From Struthio camelus (taxonomy: Eukaryota > Chordata > Aves > Struthioniformes > Struthionidae), in assembly GCF_040807025.1 (NCBI RefSeq), contig NC_090981.1:8196501-8260500 (forward strand): a stretch of 64,000 bases of DNA, in the 5' to 3' direction. The notes beneath the pieces are model-generated. The model had not been told where the DNA came from. It did not search any database and was given only the letters and a program-made list of their open reading frames with translations. Within the stretch, counting starts at the first letter, position 1. Each line of letters begins with the position of its first letter. A program made the position numbers and the translations under genes. Positions 45,921-58,400 of the stretch are shown here, in pieces.

Positions 45921-46189
45921 GAGCTCTTCAGTTAGGCTATGAGCCTTTTCCCTAACAAAGTTATAAAGTTCTAAAAAGAAATGATTAGAATGCAAACATG
46001 CTTAACTTGTAGCGCTGCAACAGTTGTAAAACTAAAATGATACTTAATCATGAATGTCCTGGACTGTGACAAACGGATGTGCTAGCATGTAGTTATACTT
46101 GTTTTCTCAATCTAGTCTGTCTGCTGGAGTACAGATTAATACAGTGTTATGGACTACAGCTAATTTAGAGTTCTAAGTATCTTCTTAAA

Positions 46190-46760
46190 TGTGTGGAGTA
46201 TCCTTAACTTGCTTCAATGGAAGTAGGCAATGCCTACCATATAGCAGGTGTTAACAGTGGTAACTGACACTTGGAATATGCAGGGGTAGAAGAAACCCCT
46301 CTGGAGCAAGGTTATTAGATGCTTATTACCTTGAAATCTTTGAACTGCAAGGGGAACCCCAGGAACCTTGCAGGGAAGCGACTGGGTTGTCCCAGGCACC
46401 GCAGAGCATTGGCCCATGGCGAGATTTGGGGAGGCATGGGTTTAAGGAGAATTAATAGGCTACAATGTGGGGTACTGCGCATGCACCATTAGATAACAAG
46501 GCAAGCCGTAATTCTTTAGGAGTATACGTGTCCAGACTGGCGCCTATGTGGCGCAAGTCTAAGGGTTGCAACCTACGCTTCCTCATGTGTTCTGCACACC
46601 AAGTATTTTGGCAGCTGGAATAATTGATCGGTCAGTGTGCTCCTATCATCTCCTCACCAATCTTCTGCTGTTTACCCACTACAGCAGGTCTGGTAATAAA
46701 GAGGATGACAAGCTTTCAAGCCTCACTAAAAGAAGAATCGGAAAAAAAAAAAGAATGGAA
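46190..46760 (+). mobile_element. Candidate solo LTR (endogenous retrovirus type)
   Basis: A block less AT-rich than its surroundings begins TGTGGAGTATCC at about 46,191. It contains CpG-bearing words (GCGCATGCACC, GGCGCCTATGTGGCGC) and an AATAAA at 46695-46700. No internal viral coding sequence is adjacent. The borders and a target-site duplication could not be fixed by eye. Confidence 0.3.
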
Positions 46761-49700
46761 TAGAAAATACATTCCTGTAAAATGTTGGGAGTGTAAGATT
46801 TGTCTTTAACATGTACAACAGAATACAACCAAAGACACCTGCAATGGGAAAAAAGCAAGACAGGATTGGTGACAAAGCATAAAGAAGTTCTTGATCCCAG
46901 CTGAGAAGGTGAAAAGCATTGAGACTTGGAAGAAAAAAAAATCTCACAATATAACGTAAGGACCCAAAGCAAATAAGAATGAAAGAACCTAGCAAACCCC
47001 TGTGAGCAATGCTAATCATAGGCAGAAAAGTGAAGATCTCTCAGGGGGAGGAAATTCTTTAAATGGAAACACCTGCTTCGAAAAGCCACTTGTGAAATAA
47101 GTGTGCAATGATGTGGAAGAGTCATCTATTGATGATTAGTAACATGGCAGAAGAGGCCAGTCTCCTCTTTGCTTTTGTAGGTAGAAAAAACCTACTTTCG
47201 GCAGAGCTCCAGAACTGGAGCTTGCCTCACCTCAGTGAGCGGTCTGCTCCCTGCAGCGCCCAGCTCCCAGGTTTGCTGCTCCCCGCGATGCCCTGTTCCC
47301 AGGTTTGCTGCTGCCTTTGTGCCTTCCTGCACAGATGCTGGCAGCTGCCTAAGTGACTGCGGGCATTGGGGGCTCAAGCAGCGGCTGGCCACAGCACACC
47401 TTACCAACCAGTGCTCCCATGTGCACTTGATGTTTTTATATGACTTAACAGCTACCAGCATAGCCGGTACTTAGTGTAGCTATGTGTGCACAGCTATTAT
47501 TTGCTTAGGCACTCTCTCTCCCTCTCCCATTAACCAGCAGGGGTTGGCCTGGGCAGCAGTGCCATTTTATAAAAAAAGCAACTACATTGCTGACAGCCAG
47601 CATGCAAAAGCACTTGGGTGCACGAGGGGAGAATGGTCCATCCCAGGTGAACTCCGGTTGACTTTAAAACACTCTCTATACTGGAATGATCATATACCTC
47701 TGCTCACCCATTTCTCTCTCCTCCACCCTACTTGCCATGGCGCTAGCAAGGTTAAATTCAAATATGCCAGCCTGCCTGTTGTTTGAATGGCAAAACAAGT
47801 TCTGGGTCCCTTTAGATGTCCTCAGAACCTGCATCCCCAAATCACAGGCAGACAAGAAAGCTTCATCAATTACTCTGTTTGCAAGCAAATGGTATAGCCC
47901 ACCTTTTTTTCCTCTCTCTTTTTCTCTCTCTCTTTTTTTCCTCTCTCCCTCCCTCCCTGCCCTTAAAAGAATATTCAGGCAATCTTATCGCTAAGGGCCA
48001 CCTTTGCCTAGGACCCCCTTAACTCACTGTTGCTTAGACTGTAATCAGCACAGCCAGAAAGAATGAAACTCCTGTTTGTGCCTGCCTGGCCCGAATCTCC
48101 CACATGAAAGCATCCAGTAAACTTTGAGAAGTTTAATTTGCAGAAGCCATATGATTTCTGGCTACCTACCAGTACAAGTCTGGCTCAGACCCTTCTCCCC
48201 ATCTTTTACTAAAAAGCAGTGGTGAGTAGCCTGCTGCTGCCTTCTGTTGCCGGATTCAGCCCTGTTTTAGTCCCTTCCTTCTCTGCTTAGGCAATCTGTA
48301 TGCCCCAGTAAACTCCTAGCTGACTCTATATCCACCTACACTTATTTAAGCACTTATGTTTAGCCTTTGCTATTGACGGATTTTCACTAAGTCAAACAGC
48401 AAGTCAGAAGGGAGCCAGAAGAGAAGCTACTACACTTTTATCTCAGTCCCTATCTCTTGCTGTTACATATATTCAGCATTAATAGAGGAAGGAGACATAA
48501 CTACTCTTAAATTATTGCCAGATATAATTAACTGGAGATCATCTTAATCGTCCTAAAGCCTTAATACTCCTACAACTTTTCAGTCATGGCATGTGAAGTT
48601 ATCTTAACAAAGAACTTCTATCCAATTAGATGACACCAGAAGATTAAAAATTCTTTGTAAAACACTGGCATGGTGTTTAGCAAGAAAGAAATACTTATAC
48701 ATATTAATGAAGTAATAGTCAGGGTAAGGTTAACAAGTTAGACTAGAGTGTCAAAGTGAAGCCTTGTAAGTGCTTTAAACAGATGGAGAATTATTTTCCT
48801 TATTTCCCAAAGACAGATAACTTGTTTTGAAATGTACTGTTACTGTAAACCTTTACTGTAGCTCTAGTGAAATGTTTATAAGGACTCTGGAAAGCCTAGC
48901 ATTCACATTTTGGAAATGTTGAGTCTTATTGGTATGCTTTTGTTGTTGTTGTTGTTTCAAATCAATGCTAAGATGGCACGATTTTAGAAAATTTCATCTT
49001 TCAAATGTCATTTTTAAGTGGAATGTACTTCAGCAAACAGATGCACCAACTTTCAGCCTGCAGCTTCCCATCTTGCTTTTATATGGTGCCTAGCAAGGTA
49101 CACACTCAGTCTTGACATAAATGTCCAGACACTAATGTAATACATATGAGAGATGACCACAAACAGAATCTGAAAAGTTTAAAGAGCAGTTAAAAGACAG
49201 CATTATTTAGCTTCACAGAGGTTGGAAAAGAAGCATTTCTCTTTGCTTCCTGGCACTTCAGATTATCAGAATCATCAGACTGCACATAGCATAGATATCT
49301 ATTGACTTGCACAGGGAGGTCACTCTGGGGACTTTCAGGAGAATCGCACCCGTTTATCTGAGGGAGGAATTCGGTTCACTTAGCCATATCTAAAGCATTA
49401 TGCTTATTAATTGATATAATCCAAAGCAACCATCTTTCTCTGTCTTTTCTTAGATGGGTCTGAGGTTATCAGCACCCAGCAAGCATGTTCAGGGTTGGGA
49501 AAACAGTATCTGCAACTGTGTATCTCAGTCTATAGCAAATTTCCCAGTATAATAAGTTTTCAAGTATCTGGAGACTACATTTATTTTTAATATCTGTATC
49601 TTGACAAGGTATTTCACAGAATAAATCTTTATTAGTTTTGTTTTGCCTCCTTGGGCCACATGAACAGCCGCTCAGTATGTTCATTTTGTGTCCCCATAGT

Positions 49701-52700
49701 TTTTTTCCCCCTGAGGGATATGTTTTCACTGTAAAAGCAGCAGCATTTTCCCCAGTCCTAATACTGCACTTCTTCCATTGACACAAGCATCTACAAAAGC
49801 TACTGGGACAGTACTTGCACAAGACCTAAGCTGAGTTAGGGAATGATACTCTACAAGACCTTCAGTACCCTTTAAATCCTGAAGCATTGCTAAACATACA
49901 TTAGTTCCAGCTGATCTGTGGAATACATGTTAATAAAAAGGATTTATTAAAAAGTTATTGTCTCATGAACTTGCATTGATATCAAAGCCATGAAGATGAC
50001 AATGCATGAGTTTGAGCTGTCAGTGGGAGATGTGATTTTATGGCTAATAAAACTTCACACATTTGTATTAGTTATTTTATACTAGCATTAAGACAGGAAA
50101 CAAAATCAACTGTGCATGTCAAATACAACTGTATGTCTAAAGACAACAGCTGTTGTTACTTTCTCTTTAAAAGTCAGTGTCAAGTTTTCCAAGGCTGATC
50201 CTAAAAGCATTTTATCTAGTGAAAAAATCAACTTAAGACTCTTAAAACCATAAATTTACATTTTAATTAATTAATTAATTAAAATCAATCTTAAAACAAT
50301 AAGCTTAAGACTCTGCTTATGCTGAGTTCTGGACTCCTCCATTCAGGCCAGCCAGAGGCACTGACATCCCTTCTAGTATTGCTGGGTCTGGCTGCTGGGC
50401 TCTGTGCATCCTATAGATCCTATAGGTAGGGTTGAGCAGGAAACAGAAACAGGAAAGAAGAAAGAATACATTGTCTCTCCTATGAGATGGTAGTATAAAA
50501 GCAGTACATTTTATGACATAGAATAGCGTCAATGCTTCTGTTTCCTCGTCCCATTTCTGGTAACCAGCATCCTTTAACCACAAACTCAGAACAAGAAATC
50601 TCAGTCCAGCATCACAACAGTGGCCGACTGAAGTCAACTGAAATATCCTCATGTGTGAAAAGGTCTGCAAGTTGCATTGAAAGATTCCAGCCTATGTTCT
50701 CACACTGTCATTTAAAAAATTGCTTACTATGTAAAACATTTTGTGTTTTAGCATTTTGTGGTTTCATGTTCCTTGCTACAACACATTGGATGGTTTAAGC
50801 TTTATCAGCACTGGCGCTATAAGTAAATGACTTTTTCTTGTATTTACAGGATATATCCTTAACATGTCTTTCTTTTTCTTCCTCCCCTCTCTGCCTATTC
50901 TCTCTGAAAGAGCACTCTGGATTACTCTGGGATATATACTGGTCAAAAGATCACCACTTATTGATAAATACACTAATTGTCTAGTTATACATAGTATATG
51001 GAGGTCATGTTGCTTTTAGTATAAGCCATCAAGAAATTTGTCCAGTGCTGAGAAAAACACACCCAGGCACACACCAAAGAAAAATAATCCACACCTTTGT
51101 GCAGATTATGTTCATTTTGAATCAATCTTTGTTCTGTGGAGAGTAGTCAAAGTTAAGATTAATATTTTCACCTGTCCTGTTTCTTTTAGTTGCAGTCTTA
51201 TGTTTGAATTTCCTGAGGTTCAAATGGCTATTTTAAACAAGTACTCTTTTCCTGTTAATTTCATTTAACTTTTCTTTTTGATAACATACTGTTGATTGAC
51301 AGGCCTTATGTATCCACATCTTTCTACGAAGTTGTGTAACTAGAAGCCTATACATTCAAGTGGAAAATGATACATTTGGAAACCAAAGACATCATAACCA
51401 ACCATCAGCCAACAGTGATCAATCAAACATTATCGAGTTTTCATATCTGTGATTTACAGAATAAGTTTTTTAAAAGGCTATTCAGCTCTACTGGATAATA
51501 GCAGTTAGACAAAACAAAATGTTCTTTGCCTGGTTATACCCAACTGCAGCGTTGCACCTCCTTGCACTATCACCTTGTTATTCTGTAGACTTGAAATAGA
51601 TTGACCTTTCAAAATCCTTGTTAGTCTTATTTCAAATCCATAAGGAAGCCTCATATAAATGATACTTTAAGAAAAGGCATGTAATCCATAACCTTTAGAA
51701 AGTTAACATTTAAATCTATATCTCCTAATGTGAGGTAAAATTATTTTTGTTTCACATTTTTGTCTTCTCTAAAAGGGTGAAATTGGTATGCTCTCTGGTG
51801 CCTGTTGGTAATCAACATTAATACTGATGGGAAGCAAACAGCCATCTCACTTTCCCCATGCCAGGTGTTCACTAATTGTAAAACTGAATAATGGATAATA
51901 ACACATCCTAGTGTATTTATCTATCCACATATCTTTTTACAATGCAAAAAAGGTCATTTGAGACTCTGTGTAGGTTTTTTCAGTTCTTCCTATTCATTAA
52001 CAAGGAGCTGCTTGCAAAGGCTGCTGAGCGATAAAGAGGCCACATTACGTGGAAACAATAATGGAGTGTGACACCACATGAAATAGTAATTAGGTTTGAC
52101 CAAGGCCAGGATACAGTTGCTATAATCAGTATCACTCAGAATTAATTTCACACTTATGAAAGGATATGAGGTGAGATTGTTTTAATGGTGACCAAAGCTA
52201 CCCTTTTTCCCATGAACGCCAAACCTTTGAAAGAAGAGGGGGAAAAAAGAGAGATGATCATCATATTATTAGCACTCGAGTTAGCAGCCTTGTCCCCTTA
52301 AAGAAACAATGCATTGCCATTTTAATGAGCTCTAAGGGAACAATAATAGGATAATTATCTTCTGAACACATAGACCTTTGTATTGCCCATTAGGCTTTTA
52401 AAGCTAAAAACAAAATTAAAACGCTAAAAATATATTTTCATCCCTTCATAAACTTCACATAGAAAACAAGAATAAAGTATACAAAGAATGGCATTCTAGT
52501 AGTTAAAGAACTGCAATGCAGCAGTACAGTAAACAAAGAGGTGGGAAATTTATCTAATTTGAAAGCACTTGATAGCCAGTTAAGCTACCCATTTTACTTT
52601 GCTTATTTCAAATGAACAAATTTCCCATGCCAAACTAGCGTTCCATGACTGTTTGACAGCTGTGTATTACTTCTGATCCTTGATTTTCCACTAAGTAATA

Positions 52701-53134
52701 ATAAACTTCCTCTTTTTCTGCAGTGGAAAACCAGCTGACTGCTAATATCCTAGAGTAAATGTTGTGCAGATTTTTAAAAATTCCTAACATGAAATAATGG
52801 ATTTTTAAAATTTCTTGCTGAAAGCTGAGGGAAGTTTGTGTGAGAGAGGCAGGAAGATGAAGTGCATTTTGATTTTAAAGCTATGGAACTATTATATTAA
52901 GCATTATATTACATCTGGTATCTGTTCTCTTTTCTTTTTCTTTTTCAGCCTCCTTGCCAACTGATTGCTAATGAATAGATTTAACTTGTACCATCTCTTG
53001 TTATACTATAGACCCATTCACGGCAGCCTCCTGTTTACTATAGCATTACACTTAATCAGTTTTCTTTCACCAATGACATTTAAAAAATACACACACCCAG
53101 GTGAACCAGACAATTTCAAATCACTGTTAAGATG
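46761..53134. other. Intergenic DNA
   Basis: No gene recognised. Local items: a short duplicated CCCAGGTTTGCTGCT segment near 47,266 and 47,299, a polypyrimidine tract at about 47,908-47,958, a TGT microsatellite near 48,942-48,957, and an AATT repeat near 50,265-50,282. A stretch at 52,020-52,400 is rich in homeodomain-like TAATTA, GATAA and CAATAA words but untested for conservation. Confidence 0.5.
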
Positions 53135-53822
53135 ATCATCAGCAAACTTGCTGAGGGTGCACTCTGTGCCTTCATCCAGGTCACTGATGATGAACAAGAA
53201 TATGTTGAACAAGACTGGACCCAGGACTGACCCCTGGGGGACACCGCTAGCTACAGGCCTCCAACTAGACTCCGCACCACTGACCACAACCCTCTGAGCT
53301 CTGCCATCCAGCCAGGTCTCAATCCACCTCACTGTCCACTCCTCCAACCCACACTTCCTGAGCTTGCCTAGGAGGATGTGATGGGAGACAGTGTCAAAAG
53401 CCTTGCTGAAGTCCAGGGAGACAACATCCACTGCTCTCCCCTCATCTCCCCAGCCAGTCATTCCATCATAGAAGGCTATTAGGTTGGTCAAGCATGATTT
53501 CCCCTTGGTGAATCCATGCTGACTACTCCTGATCACCTTCTTGTCATCCAGATGCTTAGTGATGACCTCCAGGAGGAGCTGTTCCATCACCTTCCCAGGG
53601 AGGGAGGTGAGGCTGACAGGCCTGTAGTTCCCTGGCTCCTCCTTCTTGCCCTTTTTGAAGACTGGGGTGACATAGGCTTTCTCCCAGTCCTCAGGCACCT
53701 CTCCTGATCTCCAGGACCTTTCCAAGATGATGGAGAGTGGCCTAGCGATAACATCCGCCAGCTCCCTGAGCACTCGTGGGTGCATCCCATCAGGGCCCAT
53801 GGATTTGTGGATGTCAAGTTTG
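53135..53822 (-). mobile_element. CR1 LINE copy 3: internal reverse-transcriptase fragment
   Basis: Corresponds to the RT region of copy 2 from its FADD-motif side (about 24,623) to its PDGMHPRVL side (about 25,292). A frame of about 230 codons includes [42 protein letters not shown] and [15 protein letters not shown]. Both ends are inside the element: there is no CR1 3' terminus, which normal target-primed insertion would leave. A small local duplication (TGAACAAGAATA-like) at about 53,190-53,210 breaks the frame. An 18-nt duplication follows its right edge. Confidence 0.93.
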
Positions 53823-53842
53823 CTTTGTGGATGTCAAGTTTG
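53805..53842. repeat. Short tandem duplication at the right edge of CR1 copy 3
   Basis: The segment TTTGTGGATGTCAAGTTTG occurs twice back to back (from about 53,804 and 53,824). The first copy belongs to CR1; the second continues into flanking DNA. Confidence 0.9.
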
Positions 53843-53869
53843 CAAAGTTGCAGTTTATTTTTTTACTAA

Positions 53870-54175
53870 GTTTCCATTCCCGTGTGTGGAAGACCAACCA
53901 CTGTATAAGTGGGAATATCTCTACCAGATTCTCTGACTCTGGGGGATTTCTGGGCCATGCTAAGGGAGTTCAAGGGCAGAAAAATCCAGCTAAGCCACAG
54001 AGGGAAGGCGATAAAGCTGTCCCTGGACACCTCCTACTTTTTCAGTAACGCTATGCCATAGTTGGAGTATAAATGAGCAGTACTGTTGAAAGAGACAGCT
54101 TCCCTCTTCTCTGTGCAGTCTTCGTCTGTGTGCCTGAATAAACATTTTTGGGGGCTGTGTAATGAATTGGGTAGG
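53870..54175 (+). mobile_element. Candidate LTR-like segment
   Basis: Shows a promoter-like order: TATAAA at 54068-54073, then CTTCCCTCTTCTCTGTGCAG, then AATAAA at 54137-54142 followed by a GT-rich stretch. This resembles a U3-R-U5 arrangement, but no terminal repeats or flanking duplication were established. Confidence 0.28.
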
Positions 54176-54229
54176 GGAATGGCTTTGGGTTAAAAGTGAC
54201 CTTATTATTCTTTTCTTTCTTTTTGACAG

Positions 54230-54283
54230 ATTACAGAAGATCCAGGATTGGATCTGTATGGATTAGGAGCTAAACAGCAATAA
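54230..54283 (+). other. Possible terminal exon (weak)
   Basis: A strong acceptor (TTTTCTTTCTTTTTGACAG) is followed by an open stretch encoding ITEDPGLDLYGLGAKQQ and a TAA at 54281. Downstream text is AU-rich and 3'-UTR-like. No partner exon or gene family was recognised, and such matches occur by chance. Confidence 0.15.
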
Positions 54284-54799
54284 GGCCATCGTTTGCATTA
54301 CTGTTTATTTATTTAGCATCCATGCCTCTAAACAAGCAAAACATGTCTGAACTTTTATAAATGTTAGAGAAACAGCAACTTTGTTTCTCCTGACATCAGT
54401 ACATATAAAAAATATTAATCTACTCCAATGTACTGTAATCTTCTGCATTTAATTTTGTTTTTCTTTTTAAAGAAGAGAAATGAAGAGCCTGTGAATGATT
54501 GCACCTTCAGATGAATTCATTAGGTGTACATGCCTTTATTTGAATGTGCAATATGAAATTTAAATTAATTCACATTTGGGTAAGATATTTATATAAAAAT
54601 CACTGTGTACATTCATCAGATTTCCCCAACAGATTATGATTAAGACTCCAAGATCACAGTCTACCTGTACCATCCATATCAAGTTAAAATTTTAGCTATA
54701 TTGAGAAACTGTGTAACCTAAGATGATATTTTAAAAATCTCTAGTCCACAAAAAAATAAAAAAATTCAAGAAAGGATTCCCTCCCCACTTTTTCAGAGC

Positions 54800-55469
54800 A
54801 ATGAACTTTGTGAACTGAATAGCAACGTAAGACGTTTCAGCAGGCCGCTACTGAGTCCCTGGCAGTGTGCAAGCCCTCTTCTCTTTCGGCAATGCTTGAA
54901 ATACTGAACGGGCAAAAAATACAGATAAACTGATGCCGCAGCATCACTGTCCCAGGGCACCACTCTTCCAGGACCAATGAGATTTCCAAATTCAGCTCAC
55001 CATCCTCAGACCCTGCCCTCACTGTGCGTTAACCAAGACCAACCATGTATGGGAAAATGCGGAAGAATGTCAAGGAGATAGATGATGGAAGCTAGCCAGA
55101 CCCCAGACTGTTCTGTGGGAAAAGGAGCATCTACAGGGCAGGCTGACCCATAGTCACACGGCCGAGCCCGTGCCAGTGTGGCGCTACACTTGGGCTTTGA
55201 ATCGAGATTCATGATGAGCTCACTATGCTTACTGCACATGTGTGTAGTCCATAAAAATCTCATATAGTGCCCCCCCGCGGCGTTCCTCGCCATGGACCGA
55301 TGCTCAGCAGTGCCAGGGACTCTCCACTGCTGCCTCGATTGGGAAATCATTGAGGAACCCCTGCTCAGACGCAGAGGTAATAAACTCTCAATATCGACCA
55401 TAGTGTGCCTTGTATTTGTGTATTTGTCCCTGCTGGGAGTCTAGGCATTGCCCAAGCCTTACCCTTACA
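54800..55469 (+). mobile_element. Candidate solo LTR (endogenous retrovirus type)
   Basis: A CpG-containing block in AT-rich DNA. A TATA-like CATAAAAATCTCATATAGTG near 55,243 is followed by a GC-rich start region, AATAAA at 55379-55384 and a GT-rich tail ending CCTTACCCTTACA at 55,469, which fits R-U5 with a terminal CA. The 5' border near 54,800-54,850 is uncertain and no duplication was identified. No viral genes adjoin. Confidence 0.45.
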
Positions 55470-58400
55470 AACCACTAACAGGTCTGCTGTTTCTGCAGCC
55501 TCCTGGCTCCTTACATTTCTCTTTCTTTGGTGGCCCTGATTTTACACAAATTAATCTCCCTCATGAGTAGACATGCATCATCATTCATCCTTGAGAAAAA
55601 GCCCTCATCAGATTATGGGAGTATCCCCACCGTCAGCTTCGTTTAATTGCCACCAGCTTGGATCTTGTGTCTCTGGTGAGAGGTTTGATTTCCTCAGGCT
55701 TTCTCCCATTTGACTGGCCAGACAGCAAGGCTTAATAGTCTTCATTTCTTAGCTATATGTTAAGGTGAAGCTGCACAAGAGAATTTTTAATAAAAATAGT
55801 ACTCAGAAAACAAAACCGAGGTTGCAGTTTTTAGTCTAAATATAGACTAATCCATCACTGAGGATAAGGGGGACTTGGTTGTAGCAAGGCAAGATGACTG
55901 CTTTCTAAAACAGCTTGTTATAGTCCCTGATATAGGTTCTGTGAAGATGCACTTCAGAAGGAAAAATCATAGCAAATTCACACTCACAAGGATATTTTTC
56001 CTTCTTCTCTCCATTCTAAAAAGCAGTCAGCAAAGGAAACAAATTGGTGCCTTTTTCTTTTTGGGAGATTTACCTTATTTCCACCAGTCAAATTTTCCTT
56101 AAATTTTAGATCCAAAAGGAAATGTCAAGCTTGTTTTGTCTGGTAGATTTTTACAAGTTGGGAGATATAGAATAACTCAAAAGACAAAGTGGCTAATGAT
56201 TCAAGGTCCAAGTACTGGGCAGTCTCACCAGTTATGGTGCGATGCACTCACCTTTCTGTCTGGAGCTGAGCCTCACAGCGTGTTTTTTTTTTTTGCAAAC
56301 GAGGATTTGACAGTATATTACTAACACAGCATTTTTTAAACAAAAGTTTTTCAGGGAAATTATACTACCCTTCCTTTCAGGAAACTTATGAGCTGATGGA
56401 AAATGTACTTCATGTACTAAGACCTGAAACTTGAACTCTCTTTTGTATCAACTACTTTTATTTCATGACAAGTATTTTTGAATATATCTGCATTTATAAT
56501 ACGCCTTTGGCTTGCCCATTTGTGATCTCTTCCCATCAATACCTGCCACCTGTATAGATTGCACAATGAATATTTTAGAAAGAAAATTTACCTAAGGTAG
56601 TAAATATTAATTAGACAAATTATTGTTTTAAAACAGCTTTTGTGATATGGAGGGCATGTTTTTCTGTCAGCTGCTCAATATTTATTTTAAACATATTAAA
56701 CCACCTCAGAAATATTCAGTACACGAAAACCTTTTTATGTTTGAGTGGATTAAATTTACAAGTCCAAATTAATGCTATAAATTACATTTACATAATTTAT
56801 TCTCCACAAAGGGGAATTTGTTTTGCATGTGCAGCTGTTAATATATGCAATTGAAGATGAAAACACAGCACACCATTGTTGCCCACATTGTTAATTTGGA
56901 CTAAGCAGAGTTCATAAACCATTTCAGCCCCTTACTTATTTGGTTGCTGGATCATTATTTCAGTAGCTGTGTTTCACAATTAAGCAGCATGTACACGTGT
57001 TCCCAAATAAAAAGGGCCTTGCTAAGTAAACTCCAACAGGCCTCGCTTTGGTTCTTAGGAACATAATGCTTAAAAAGCTATTATTAGTATTTTGCTTATT
57101 AGCATAAATAGGAAAAGGCAGCTGGGGAGATGCAAAGTAATTGAACAGAAGGTTAGACACTAATGTCTTTCCTTGTTGATTTGAAACATCTGCAAGAAAA
57201 ACTAAGCTGAGATCAAATACTAGTTAGTATTAAGCTTTGATTAAAAAAGAAAACAAAGTTTTGCAAAGCTAACTAGGGCACCTCACCATTCAGCTATCGT
57301 TGAAATTAATGGGAGTTCTGTGGCTAAATCCCTTTGCCATTTTGAAGCCCCAAATCCTATTGAGATTTCCAGCACCTGAAAACACTCGTATACTTGGTAT
57401 CGTTCATGTTAGCAATTTATTTTGCAAAATTGAACAACTTTATTACCCTAACGCTTGGTTTTAGAAAACATATCCTGTATCATACTAACAATCAATGATG
57501 TTCATAAGTGCCATGGGTATAAAGTATATGAGAACTTTATATGGCATTTGATGGCCTGATCTTAAATGATTTGTGTTTGTTCAGATGTGCTGAAGAAATC
57601 AGATTTCCTTTTTCCTCCGTCATCTACTGGTAGCTTTCTAAATCAACAGAAACACTAAAATTATCTTCTCCCTTCCTCCTTTAACCTGCTTGTTCATTAC
57701 TTAGGAAGAGCAAATCAGACCCTAAAATGCCTGCAAACATCAGCCTGGCAGTCAGATAAAATAGCTGAAACCTAGGAGCTATTTGAAGGCATCTGAAAGC
57801 AGTATTTAAGCTGGGGTATGTTTTCATCTCTGTTAGTCTCTGTGTCTTTCAACACAACATATGTACACAAATATAATAATTTGAAAAGAAAATTATGCTA
57901 CACTGTTAAAGATATATTCCCTGTTAACTCACACACACACACAAGTCAAAACATTGCTTAAGATGTATATAGTCAAAATTTTTGATCTCTAATTATTATT
58001 ACTACTATTATTTGTAACCCCAGCTCCTCTTTCTAGAGCTTGTGTCGTCCTGTATTACATTGCCTCAGTGACTGGATAGGTTTCATTATTATTGTCACCT
58101 CATTGTCTGTAATTTCAGATTTCACTTAAAAAAAAGCCCAAATCAAAAAGCCCCTAAAATAACATCATTTCCTATGAAAATATAATTAAAAAAAACAAAT
58201 TAAGCAAACTCACTACTACCATCACTCTTTTCACTCTCAAAAAAGTGAACTGAAATTCTGTTTTGAATTCTGTTTCTAAACTAAAAATCTAAAATTCTGG
58301 ACCCATCAAGCTAAATGAATTTCCCCTGGGGATCACCAGTCTGACCTATGTACAATTAGAGACAGACTAGTACCTTGACACAAAAATTTCCATCCTTGCA

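Noticed and set aside
54230..54283. Similarity of TEDPGLDLYG to the VCP C-terminus (TEDNDDDLYG)
   Set aside because: Only a few residues agree, the reading continues past the VCP stop position, and the preceding VCP sequence is absent.
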